Of a DNA stretch of 64,000 bases, positions 1 through 11,283 are shown piece by piece; the stretch's first letter is position 1, and every line of letters starts with the position of its first letter. A program made the position numbers and the translations under genes. Below the pieces are notes generated by a model. It had not been told where the DNA came from and made no database searches. It worked only from the letters and a program-made list of their open reading frames with translations. Origin of the DNA: Gorsachius magnificus. Lineage: Eukaryota > Chordata > Aves > Pelecaniformes > Ardeidae. Where the stretch lies: contig CM067083.1 of the NCBI GenBank assembly GCA_034008185.1, positions 124,514,337 through 124,578,336 on the forward strand, given 5' to 3'.

Positions 1-185
1 CGTAGTGTTGGTACACCTCTCCTGCGGTACTCCCCTGAAGCCCTCTCCTGCGGTAAGGTTTTGATCATTCATGTGCCAAAAATATGACTCCTTTGGAACT
101 GTACTAGTGCTTACATTCTGACCTTGCTTATGCTTTCTATTTTTACAGAACTTACCTTTTCTTCCTGTTATTTCTCCTATTACAG

Positions 186-267
186 GGATTTGGTATGTTA
201 CTAATGGAGGAGGCAGAAAGAATAGCCAAGGAGGAGCATGGGTCATGGAAAATTGCCGTAATTTCAG
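186..267 (+). CDS. ELP3: ELP3 penultimate coding exon (Elongator catalytic subunit, GNAT domain)
   Basis: The exon lies between a TACAG acceptor (ending at 185) and a GTACCT donor (from 268). It reads [19 protein letters not shown] and ends in VISG, the last codon being split after its first base (phase 1). This matches the C-terminal acetyltransferase (GNAT) half of Elp3. The glycine-rich start of the exon belongs to the acetyl-CoA-binding motif A. Elp3 is the catalytic subunit of the Elongator complex (radical-SAM plus acetyl-CoA-dependent domain) and modifies wobble uridines of cytosolic tRNAs. The reading frame joins cleanly to the exon at 24056. The first roughly 90% of the protein, including the radical-SAM domain, lies left of the window. 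One residue (W in HGSWKI) differs from the human protein as I recall it, at a position that is not catalytic. Confidence 0.96.
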
Positions 268-286
268 GTACCTTTGCTTTATCCCT

Positions 287-293
<7 letters not shown>

Positions 294-328
<35 letters not shown>
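294..328. repeat. (TA)n microsatellite
   Basis: A TA dinucleotide run starts about 26 bp after the ELP3 donor at 268. Confidence 0.95.
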
Positions 329-330
<2 letters not shown>

Positions 331-1245
331 TAATCTGAAAATAAACCCACTGCAACCAACGCCACTGCTGTGAACATTCATCATATTAGGTAGAAAATGA
401 GCATCAGCAGATGCTGCTTTGTAATGGAGTCAAATTCCACCATAGCTTTGTCCAGGCAATGATATTATTGTAAGCAGCATACCAGAGGACACGCTGCGGG
501 GAACCATCCTGCTCTTAGCGCCCAGGGAGACAGACAGCGTGACCACGGGTGTCCTCCTCCTCCTCTAAACACTGCTATTTCCAACCTCACTGATTTTGCC
601 CCGTCACAGGTTGTTATTGTCAAGGGCTGCTTTCCAGAGCTTATGAGGATAGAAAATTGCCGGCCTCCATTTTAGAGTCTTTCTGCAAGTATCGTCATTA
701 GGGTGGACAGATGTGCTTTTAGGATACATTAAGCATTATCATGAAGAAGGGAGCTATGTAAGAAAGAGCTGCAGCCCTTTCTCCTATTTCATTTTCAAGG
801 CATTGTGACTAAGAGGAGTGGCATCAGTTCATCGCGTGTGTGTGAAGTCAAGGTCGGGACTACCTTTGTGCCTTAATTTATCTCATATTAGCTGTTATGG
901 TAGCTGAAGAAAGCTTTTACAGGCATATAGATTCTATAACTGGGGAAGCTGGCAAATTGTATGGGAAGAGAAACTCTTGCTGGCATAAGATTAATGTATG
1001 CTGGAATACAGACCTTTTCAAAAAATAATAATCCACTGCTGCCCCACCGAAAACCCCCGAAAAGCAGAAAACCACAACTTTGATCCAAGCTGCTGAGTGC
1101 TGAAGTGAAGAACTTCTCTGTGTGTTTCCAGGTGTGTAACGTCCCTGGGTGTTGAAAAGCCAATGTGCGCCGTCACGACAAGTACTTGTGACAAGGGCCA
1201 GAGTGTGAGTGAGGACAGTGAGATGCTTAAAGATAATTCTATATT

Positions 1246-1775
1246 CATGGAATCACAGAATCATTTAGGCTGGAAAAGCCCTTTAAGCTCCCCCAGCCCA
1301 ACCGTTCCCCTACCCCTGCCATCCCACCCCCAAACCCTGGCCCTCAGCACCGCCTCTGCCCGGCTGTTCAATCCCCCCAGGGCTGGGGACTCGACCCCTT
1401 CCCTGGGCAACCCCTTCCAGGGCCTGACAGCCCTTTGGGGAAGGAATTGTTCCCCAGGGCCAACCTCACCCTGCCCTGGCACAACTTGAGGCCGGTGCCC
1501 CTCGTCCCATCGCCCCTTCCCTGGGAGCAGAGCCCGACCCCCCCCTCCCCCCGGGGTCCGACCCCTCCCCGCTCCGCTGCCCTTCTCTGGACACGCTCCA
1601 GCCCCCCCAGGGCCTTTGGGGAGGGAGGGCCCAACCCTGACCCCAGCAGTCGAGGGGCGGCCCCCCCAGTGCCCAGCACAGGGGCACGGTCACTGCCCTG
1701 CTCCTGCTGGCCACACCACTCCTGATACAAGCCAGGATGCCGCTGGCCCTCTTGGCCACCTGGGCACACTGCTGG
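1246..1775 (-). mobile_element. CR1 LINE 3' fragment
   Basis: The element reads in antisense from its 3' end (GGAATCACAGAATCATTTAGG) through the 3' UTR into the end of ORF2. It is closely similar to the copies at 20365 and 30231, which lie in the opposite orientation. Confidence 0.9.
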
Positions 1776-3000
1776 ATTCCCTATTCCTTGTTAGCTTAAG
1801 ACATATGCCAGTCCTGTTTATTGCTGCTGCGTGGGTATCAATGTGAACTGGGAATTTCATACGGTTAAGAAATGTCTCTCGCCTCGCTCCTCAGTAAGGA
1901 AAGAGGCAAAAGAGAAAATGGTTTCTATCGGTTTTACTCGTAGCATCTTGGCTTGTGGTGCGTGGAGAGAGGAAATCGTAATTCCTTTGTGCTAAGGAAC
2001 GCTTCTTTTGACAAGAACAGAAAATGTACAGCAATTACTAAAAAATGATTTGTGAAAGCATTCATGTTGCTAATTTTAGCTGTATTTTAGCAAACTGATG
2101 TGAAGAAGATCCAGTGCAAGAAGTCTTGTTTTGCTGCATGCACAGTTAGTGGTGTCTTACTAACACCTCATCTGCAATTTTATTTTTTTTTTTTCCCCGG
2201 GAGTGCAAAGTACAATGTAGTACAATTTGTCTTTGAATACAGAATACTACAGCATCTGCAAAGACCACAAGTTTTCCAGCTGTTTCCTTGGAGATGTTAC
2301 CACTTGAATTTCAGTTCTCCTGTAGGTTTTATCTGAAATAAAAATGCAGCCAGAAGTTCTTTCTCCATTGGAGGATGAACTTGGTTTTGCTAATTTTGGT
2401 TTCAAAATAGATTTTTAATCTGGGAACCCACCACAAGGTTGGTTCTCTAACATATTGCAAAATTTCAACTACTTTCTAGAGAGAAGCATGTAAGGGAGAT
2501 CTGCTTTGAAGATGTCTCTCGTAGGACTCCATCTCATTAGCACGGCATGTTTTTATGAATGCTTTGTTGCAGTGTTTTGTTTTACAGTGTCCTTTCTTCA
2601 ACAGTGTTTTCCAGCCTTGCACTTAATGGCTACAGCAGTATCAGTCAACTAAATAGTGCCAGGACATGTAACTGCCTCTTCAGGGAATGGTCCCTGATCC
2701 ATGGTGATGCACGCATTCTGCTGGAGAACTGCGTGGGGTGGTCCGTGGGGCTGAAACCTTCTTAGGGCTCCTGCTAGCAAAGTAACAGAGTGGATGGTTC
2801 AATTTCTGTACTCCTAACAATTTTTAGGAAAGTTATGTCTAAGCAGCAAGCTCTCCCTTTGATTTCTTCAAAAAGAAAGACATGTATTTTTTAGACAGGA
2901 CAGCATGATGGGTTTTCATTATTGGCCAAAGGTTAGGGCGTATCTCTAAGATCAGCTCAAGTTCAGCTCTGGTTAGAAATTAGCAGCAGTCATCGTGGCA

Positions 3001-3066
3001 GGGAGGGTGGACCAGATGAACTTTAAAGGACTCTTCCAACCCAAACCATTCAATGATTCTATGATT
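3001..3066 (+). mobile_element. CR1 3'-end fragment
   Basis: GGTGGACCAGATGAACTTTA, then TTCCAACCCAAACCATTC and ATTCTATGATT, form the typical CR1 3' terminus on the + strand. Confidence 0.85.
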
Positions 3067-3201
3067 ATCTGCGACTGTTCCCTACCCTGGCTTTGAGTAG
3101 GGGCATCTCATACTGATTGGTTTAGGACAGACTGTTCCCTAGGAACCCCAAACGACTGGGTGCCCCCAGTATCCGGCTGTGTGCCAGAGCCTTGCTTTAG
3201 G

Positions 3202-4080
3202 ATCATAGGATCGTTTAGGTTGGAAAAGAGCCTTAAGATCATCAAGCCCAACCGTTACCCTAACCCTGCCGTCCCACCACTAAACCCTGTCCCTAAGCAC
3301 CTCGTCTGCCTGAGGGGACTCAACCCCTTCCCTGGGCAGCCCATTCCAGTCCTTGACAACCCTTTTGGGGAAGAAATGTTTCACAATATCCAATCTAACC
3401 TCCCCTGGCATAACTTGAGGCCGTTTCTTCTTGCCAACCTCCAGTCAACTGGGACCTCCCCAGTCATCCAGGACTGCTGATAAATGATGGAAAGTGGATT
3501 GGTGAGCATTTCACCAGCTCCCTCTGTACCCTTGGGTGGATCCCACCCGGCCCCATAGACTTGTGTGTGTCTCAGTGGTGTAGCAGGTTGCTAACCATTT
3601 CCCCTTGGATTATGGGGGCTTCATTCTGTTCCCCATCCTTGCCTTCCAGCTCAGGAAGGACGACAGCTGGTCTGACTATTAAAGGCTGGGGCAAAGAAGG
3701 CATTAAGTACCTCAGCCTTTCCCTCATCCTGTGTCTCTGTGTTTCCCCCCTCATCCAGTGAAGGATGCAGATTCTCCTCAGCCCTCCTGTTGTTGCTCAT
3801 GTATTTATGGAAACATTTTTTATTGTCTTTTATGGCAGTAGCCAGATTAAGTTCTAGGTGGGCTTTGACCCTTCTAATTTTCTCCCTGCATAACCTTACA
3901 ACATCTTTGTAGTCCTGAGATTGCCTGCCCCTTCTTCCAAAGGTCATAAACTCTGTTTTTTTTCTTGAGTTTCAGCCCAAGCTCTCTGTTCAGCCAAGCC
4001 GGTTGTCTTCCCCACCAGCTCATCTTCCGGCATGTGGGGATGGCCCACTCCCGTGCCTTTCAGGTTTCCTTCTTGGAGAA
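3202..4080 (-). mobile_element. Internally deleted CR1 with an ORF2 remnant
   Basis: The left part (3202 to about 3433) is a CR1 3' end. It passes directly into much more 5' ORF2 sequence, in the same orientation. An open stretch at 3651-3947 (- strand) encodes the linker before the reverse transcriptase (YKDVVRLCREKIRRVKAHLE and NNRRAEENLHP), and 3440-3560 encodes the start of the RT (HKSMGPGGIHPRV-like). The rest of the RT is missing. The right end is approximate. Confidence 0.8.
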
Positions 4081-7000
4081 TTTTCTTTGTGCTATTGATT
4101 ACTCAAAGACATTTCTGGCTCTCCAGACGTGAGGCCTGACATCCATCTGTAGCTTATGCAGCTGGGGTGGGGGGGCGCTCACCCTTTCAGGAATTAATCA
4201 GGGGAGCTAGATAAGTTTGGAGAGGTCCAGGAGTCTCTGGCTGATTATTTGCTACAGCCTTGGGTTGAACTGTGGCTCGAAGTTGGTTTGGAAATGCATT
4301 TAACTCAAGCCAAATGAAGGTAAATTCAGATGAAAGTGTGTATGTACAGCATCCGAAACAGGCAGTACAGTTACAAGTGGGTATGAAAAACAGGAAAGAA
4401 GGAAAAAAACCACCATATGACTAATCTGCTTTTAGTGAAGCTACATTAGAAACACCTCTCTCCCATCCAGCTGATTTGCTGCCCATCCTGATCAAGGTAG
4501 TATTCAACATTTTCTGACATCTCAGGCTGTGTCCATTAGAGCCTCGCTCATTAGAAACCTCTTTCCTCCGTGGCAGAGCATGTTAGCTGCCAGAGCCAAT
4601 TTTCCTTTTGTCCAGACTCCCTGGAGGACTTCAGGCGTAATCTTTCCCCCTCTGCTTGCTTCCTTCCCACGTCTAACCTCGTCAATACTCTTAATTAAAC
4701 ATTATTTCACTGCCTGGCAAATGCAGACGTCCCCTCTGTTAGGTTGGGTGTTGTGTCTTGTACTTGCCCATTTCTTGCTTGGAAGAGGGCTCAAACTCCT
4801 TCCCCCTCAGCGGTGAGTCAGTGGCATATTTCAGTGCAAAGTGGCCACATTTCTATATTCCCTGTCAGGCAGTACTGTAAAATCAGTTGATACAAACATG
4901 TAAATGGGAAACAAGTGAGTAATTCATGATTGCCTCCTGATGAAGATCACTAGGACCATAATAATCAGTTTGGGGTGACTGATCCCAACATCTTCCTCCT
5001 AAGCATACTGCAGCAGCCAGGAATCCACAATCGCAAGGCGGTGAATAGAAATTAAACCAGTACCACCTGTTTTCCGTAGTCTCCACGAGAGATAAAATCG
5101 TTCATTACAGTCGGTGACTCATCTCCCAGTCTGCCGGCGCTGCTCGAGCACGCTGTCTCATGTGTTTAAGGAAACTGTGTTCCTCTTGCCTCCGCCTTTC
5201 CCAGTTAGGGAGAAAACGGCAGGTTCAGAACTTTCTAAAAGTAAATCCGATGCGTCGCAACAGCGTTGAATTCACCCGCGAGGAAGAACGGGAAGGGGAG
5301 AGAAACTGAGCTGGCATATAAATCAGAGGTAAACGTTCAGGGCGCATTCAACGGCACTCTAAAGCATCCTAATTTCCTCGTGTAAACAGCCTTTTGGTCA
5401 CCCTAGAAGTAATAAATTACTTGAGTAATCAGCGTCTCGTAGTTCATATTGGATGTTGATTCATGGGCTGCCTCGGAGATTGCCAACCGCCGGGGTGTAC
5501 TCGGGAGACCTTAGGACGAGACTCCGAAGTATTGCTGGGAGGATTGATGGGGTTTGGGAGGGCTCCCTGGAGTTTTCCTTCCAGCGCTGGTTGGTTATTT
5601 TTAGAAATGCCAATCTTACTAGCTATTAATAAGAGAAGAAGTGGCCCAAGATAAGTGGAAATAGGGGAATGTTAATGAATTGACTCTCTGATGTTTGTCT
5701 GCTTCAGATTGATGGCCTTTGAAAAAAAATTAATTAGGGGGATTTGAAAGAAGCCAAGGATAAACCCATACTAGGGGATTGGTGCTGTGGAATAGCTACT
5801 GTGTACAATCCTCTAGTTCTTAATGAACTTCAATTTTGAAGGTTTAATAACGTAACAGCTTTGAAAACAGGCTTGGATACTGTATTAACTGGGATTTCGG
5901 CACAGGCATGAGCAGGAATATTGCTGTCCTTAAGCAAGGACACTTCTGCAAAAGCCGGCGTTCTGCAAGGGTGTTCTGGTAGGAAGTGCTTATACATATA
6001 CATATATATATGTATGTAAGTATATGCACACCATAATACATCTTACCAACAGAGATTTATAACGTGGCCTAACTTCTGCATAATACAGACCAGAGACTTC
6101 CACCTACCTTGCACCTCTCCCAGCTGAGTGTGTTTTGGAAAGCGGGAGCCTATCTTGATTTGTTATGGTTTCTGTGTGGTCTCCATCTGCAGGAGCTTTC
6201 CTTAGAGCGGGCAGACGAAGAACTGGTAAGACAAGCCCTACACAAAATCCAGTGGGCAGGAGTTGAATGTATGGGGATACCTCCTTTGAGTTTCTTCCTT
6301 TTTCAACAACCCCTTCCCCGATCTCAACCCAAATTATCCCTAAGTTTATAAAACCCAAACAACTAAAAAACCCGCAAATTCTGAAATTAGGTGGGGTAGG
6401 AAGAATTCAGAAATCAGATTAATGACGAAGTGAAGGTGATTTCCATCCTAGTGACTTGTAATACACAGCAGTATAAATAGCGTTGAGTCAGAACTGTGAG
6501 CAATAGCAGCTTTCAGGGATTTAAAAATAAATATCATTTTCTTTCATGGGAATCTTCCTCTCTGACTGGCACTGTTCTTACACTGCCTGCAAGCGGTAAT
6601 CCTCCTTTTCAAGGCTACGCCAGGGGTTAAGGACTTAAAGCTTGTTCTTAGTCAAAGCTTTGAGTATAGAGTTCATCGAGTTGTGGGTTTCGTTGTTGTG
6701 TTTCTAACCCAAATTTGATGCACGCTTGCAGTCCAGCTTTTCAACTGCTGCTTTAGCCGAGAATTACTTCTGGCTTAAGGCAGGCTCATCTCCGGTGCGC
6801 TTTCTTCGTCTCTAAAAGGCTTTTATAGAAAGACAAACACTCCCCCCCTGGTTTAGCAGTCTCACCCTGTGATCTGGGTAGCATTCTGCTCCCCATCAGC
6901 TGCCATCGCCCTACCTAGAGCAGGATGAGGACCTCTCCCTACGTCACGAGCGGAGGTGTTCATGAGACAGTGAGCAGACTTTCCTTTAAAAGCACATTCA

Positions 7001-9120
7001 AACCAGGACTGCACAAATGAATGCCATCGGTTGCTGCGCTTCTTCAGAGCACATTAGTTTGCACTCCTAGGAAAAAAAAAGTAATGCAGAGTTTCCCAGC
7101 GGACTCTTTCCAAAGCATTTTGTTCTCCCTTGCTCTTCTTGGAGTAAACGGGTTCAGCTGAACCTGTCTTCTCATCGTAAGTCTTTTAGCTCTTAGGGAT
7201 GTTCAATTTACGGACAGAAAAAGGAAAAAAGGCAGGGCAGGATTTAACAGGATTGCCATTGCTTATAACGACAGTACCTAAAACCACGCAAGGTTACTTT
7301 CAAACAAAGGAAAATCTGAGGTCCCCCTGCATCAGGCACCCAGGAGTCATCGCGGGCAATGAACCGGGGAATGATGCACAAAGCAAACTCGGCTGTACAG
7401 CAGCTGCCTCGTGGTGTGTCTAGTTAAATATCACTTCATTTGAAGAGGACCGGTGGGAGAACTGCACTTAATCGACTACGGAGTCAATGACAAATGCACT
7501 AGGAGTGTGTTTGTAAGGCAAGAGGAGCATTTGCAAGCCAGGTTAGGAAGGGATTCTGGCAGCACATGGGGAAATTAGGGTACCCATGGGACGGGAAACG
7601 GTGTCAGCCGTAGATACTCTGGTTTCACATTGTGCGTGACGCTGTAGTTATACCTCTGGTATTGCCACTGTGCGGCTTCTCTGCTCTATTTAAAGCTTGG
7701 ATGCTAGTGATCCTGGGTACTTTGGACCTTGGGTGTTGGTGATTTCAAGGTACGTTCTTCCTCCCAAAGATGCAATCTCATCTCTCGATGTTTGACCAAA
7801 CCAACCAGAATGAAATACTCACAAGGTGGTGGCGTGGCCTGCTTGCGAGGTTTCTGTACAGAGCCAGAAGCGTGCTGTGTCTGCTCTAAGGAGCAATAGG
7901 GAGGAGGTGCCCCCCCCCCACCTAAATCAAAGAGCAAAGTAAAAAAGCGAGTGGCTTGTTTATCATGAAGTCGTTGCTCATTTAAGGTAATTTTCTGCAT
8001 GAGTGGTGCCTTTCTACTCTTCTGATGTGAGTAGTGTATTAGTATGCAGGCTTGGGTAGCTGAATGGTAGACCCTGGAGGCATCACTCCATTATTCAGAG
8101 CTCTGGGGAGGTCTGATCTGAAATGTCTGTTTTTCCATTTTCCAGCATTTGTAATTGCGTGTGTGTTTTCTTTGCCTTTTGTTGGTTTTGTGGTGGGGTT
8201 GGGGTTTTTTGGGGTGGTGGGGTTTTTTTGCTTTTAGTTGCACCTCCATTGAATTTGCACCTTTTTTTTCCCCTTTAAAAAAAGCTCCCCCAAACCTCCA
8301 TCAGACTAAAACAATTTAAAACATGTTACTGCTCTGATGTCCGCAAGTCCTTGGGCGCTGAAAACATAAAAAACCTTGGTGTTTGAGCCGAGTGGATGGG
8401 CTCGTAAGGTTGCTGAATTTATAATCGCTTCTTGGTTTTGGCAATAGCCGATGCTTGAATTCTGTATTCAGGGTTTTCTCTCCTTTCGCTATGATGCTGC
8501 TTCTCCAATCCCTAATGAAGCTTTCCCTTCCTGTCCTCTTTTACCACGTAATTTATGGACCCGTATCTGTTTCTGTTTAGGGTGGGATTTTTGTGAGCTC
8601 TGTTTTGAGGCCGTATCTCCTGTTTTGCGGTCCGTAGGTGTCAGCACTTGCCAGGGTCCCCTTAAGGAGTCGGTGGCAAGCGGTTGCGTGCAGCGACTCA
8701 AGCACTAGGGGGTTTTTGTCAGAAACTGCACAGCATCCAAAGGATGATTTTGGACAAACACACTCTGGTTCCCCGCGTTCCTCCCGCGGCATAAGTACAA
8801 CGCAGCCCTCATGCCTGGTGTCTCTTAGTCCAACTTGCAATGTATTCACTTCAGCCCCTGCCTCTGCCCAAAGAACATGAGTAGGCTGCCGCGGGTGGGA
8901 TGTCCTTTCTGATGCTGCCGATGCTGGGTGTCTGGGGAAGGGACTAAATAGCAAATAAATAGCAAGCACAAACGTCTTCTTGTTGCCCAAGGACTCCTAG
9001 AATCAGAGAGGGTGCCTTTGTATCTGATAGCCCTCGAGGGATTTTTCTGCCTCACCAGTCTGTCTGCCTCCAACAGCCGATAAACTTCTCTCCCCATCCC
9101 TTTCCGTGAGCTTTGTAGGG

Positions 9121-9650
9121 TCACAGAATCACAGAATGGCAAGGGTTGGAAGGGACGTCAGGAGATCATCTAGTCCAACCCTCCTGCTAAAGCAGGCCCA
9201 CCCAGAGCATGTTGCACAGGACATTGTCCAGGCGGGGGTTGAAGATCTCCAGAGAAGGAGACTCCACAGCCCCCCTGGGCAGCCTGGGCCAGGGCTCCAT
9301 CACCCTCACAGTCAACAAGTTCTTCCTCCCGTTCAACTGGAACCTCTTCTGCTTCAGGTTGTGCCCATGGCCCCTTGTCCTGGCGCTGGGCACCACTGGG
9401 AAGAGTCTGGCTCTGTGCTCATGACCCCCACCCTTGAGATATTTGTAGGTGGTGATGAGATCCCCTCTCAGCCTTCTCTTCTCCAGGCTCAACAAGCCCA
9501 GCTCCCTCAGCCTTTCCTCCTAGGGGAGATGCTCCAGTCCCCCCATCCTCCTTGTTGTCCTCCTCTGGACTCTCTCTAGGAATTCCTCATCTTTCTTGAA
9601 CCGGGGAGCCCAGAACTGGACACAAGGTCAGTTGCACAGCCTCGCTGTTG
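9121..9650 (-). mobile_element. CR1 LINE 3' fragment
   Basis: The element starts TCACAGAATCACAGAATGG and runs through the 3' region and the ORF2 end in antisense. It is the same subfamily as the copies at 10951, 27958 and 37703. Confidence 0.9.
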
Positions 9651-9950
9651 TACCTTGAGCTTGGGAGGAGTAATAGTTCGGTCTAAGTGAAGGTGGGTAA
9701 AGGACAGATCTCTGTTAAAACATTTCCCATTGTCTCCTGGAGGGTTCCCATTGCCATTGTTTGACTTTGATGCTTGACATCCCGTAATTAGCCCCTTCCG
9801 ACCCTAATCCTGTAGCAAGTGCTTCAAACTGTTTCTTTAAAACAGCACCAGTGATGAGTATGTGAACTGTAACATCCAACAAATCCTGAAATGTTAGGAG
9901 TCCTGGCTCCTCCCCCTCCTGAATGACAGAAGTGTAAAGCTCCTGACTGG

Positions 9951-10240
9951 ATCACAGAATCGTTTAGGTTGAAAAGACCAGGAAGATAAGAAAGATAAGG
10001 AAGAAATTCTTTACAATGAGGGTGGTGAAACCCTGGCAGGGGTTGCCCCGAGAGGGGGTGGAGGCCCCATCCCTGGGAACATTCCAGGCCAGGTTGGCCG
10101 GGGCTGTGAGCAACCTGATGTGGTTCAAGGTGTCCCTGCTCCTGCAGGGGGGTTGGGCTGGGTGACCTCTAGGGGTCCCTTCCAACCCAAAACATTCTAT
10201 GATTCTATAAGACCTTTAAGATCATCAAGCCCAACTGTTA
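9951..10240 (-). mobile_element. Older CR1 fragment split by a nested CR1
   Basis: The outer element (ATCACAGAATCGTTTAGGTT and GAAAAGACC) stops at 9979 and resumes at 10209 with AAGACCTTTAAGATCATCAA. It is interrupted by the + strand insert at 9980-10208. Confidence 0.85.
9980..10208 (+). mobile_element. CR1 3' fragment inserted into another CR1
   Basis: A + strand 3' end terminates AACATTCTATGATTCTAT. It is flanked by AAGACC on both sides (9974-9979 and 10209-10214), which looks like a short target-site duplication. Confidence 0.85.
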
Positions 10241-10593
10241 ATGGGATAAGCAAATTCATACACTGTGGGTCCTTTGTGTATCCTCTAAGCAGCAACTTCA
10301 TTGTTCTGATGTCATCCTCTGATTTTGGTGGTTACCTTTGGCCATAACCATGACCAGAGAGATTCGCATCAGTTCTTTACAGTTACTTGAACCACCTGAG
10401 CAATAAAATTAGAAGACTGATACCTTTCTCTTTTAAAGTACCGTAGTTACACGTGATACTGAAAAACGTGTGGCAGAAACGCTTCCCTACCTCCTTTTAA
10501 AATAATCTTTGCAAACTGAATGTGTATCCAGGTGCAGTTTGGGGAAAGTTCCCATCCCAAATATTGCTGTTCTTTTAATGCATGTGTCGTTAA

Positions 10594-10676
10594 TGGCAGG
10601 GTTAGGGTAACGGTTGGACTTGATGATCTTAAAGGGCTTTTCCAACCTAAACCATTCTGTGATTCTATGATCTATG
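10594..10676 (+). mobile_element. CR1 3'-end fragment
   Basis: The fragment reads GGTTGGACTTGATGATCTTA, then TTTTCCAACCTAAACCATTC and TGTGATTCTATGA on the + strand. Confidence 0.88.
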
Positions 10677-10950
10677 ATAGCAATCTAGGAAATCTGGAGA
10701 GAGGCTGGAATCAGCAGGTCTACAGAGGCAGAAGGGTGCGAGTGAGTGAATGTAGCAGCACAGACACGTTCAAGGTCGCTCACGAGGATTTGCTGTCCCT
10801 GGAAGTGCCCAGCACCACCGGCCAAAGCCCGGGTGCTCATCCAGGGAGGGAGAAGGTGACACAGCTGAGAGCTGAGCCGGCGAAGGGACCCGCTCAGTGC
10901 TGCTGTCATTCTGGCTGGCCTTTGTGGCCTTCGTGCCTCTGTCTTGAAGA

Positions 10951-11283
10951 CATACATACAAATATCTTAAGGATTGAAGTCAAGAGGATGGAGCCAGACT
11001 CTTTGCAGTGGTGTCCAGCGACAGGACAAGGGGCAGTGGGTACAGACTGAGACATAAGAGGTTTCAGTTGAATATGAGGAAAAACTTCTTTACTCTGAGG
11101 GTGACGGAGCACTGGAACAGGCTGCCCAGGGGGGCTGTGGAGTCTCCTTCTCTGGAGATATTCAAAGCCCGCCTGGATGATGTCCTGTGTAACATGCTCT
11201 AGGAGAACCTGCTTTAGCAGGAAGGTTGGACTGGGTGATCTCCCGAGTTCCCTTCCAACCCTTGCCATTCTGGGATTCTGTGA
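10951..11283 (+). mobile_element. CR1 LINE 3' fragment
   Basis: A + strand element runs from the end of ORF2 to the terminus CCATTCTGGGATTCTGTGA. The antisense ORF of 281 aa over this region is only the complement of the repeat. Confidence 0.9.

Noticed and set aside
5988..6020. TA/CA palindrome that could be a cruciform
   Set aside because: An ordinary alternating TA-rich microsatellite. No further structure around it.
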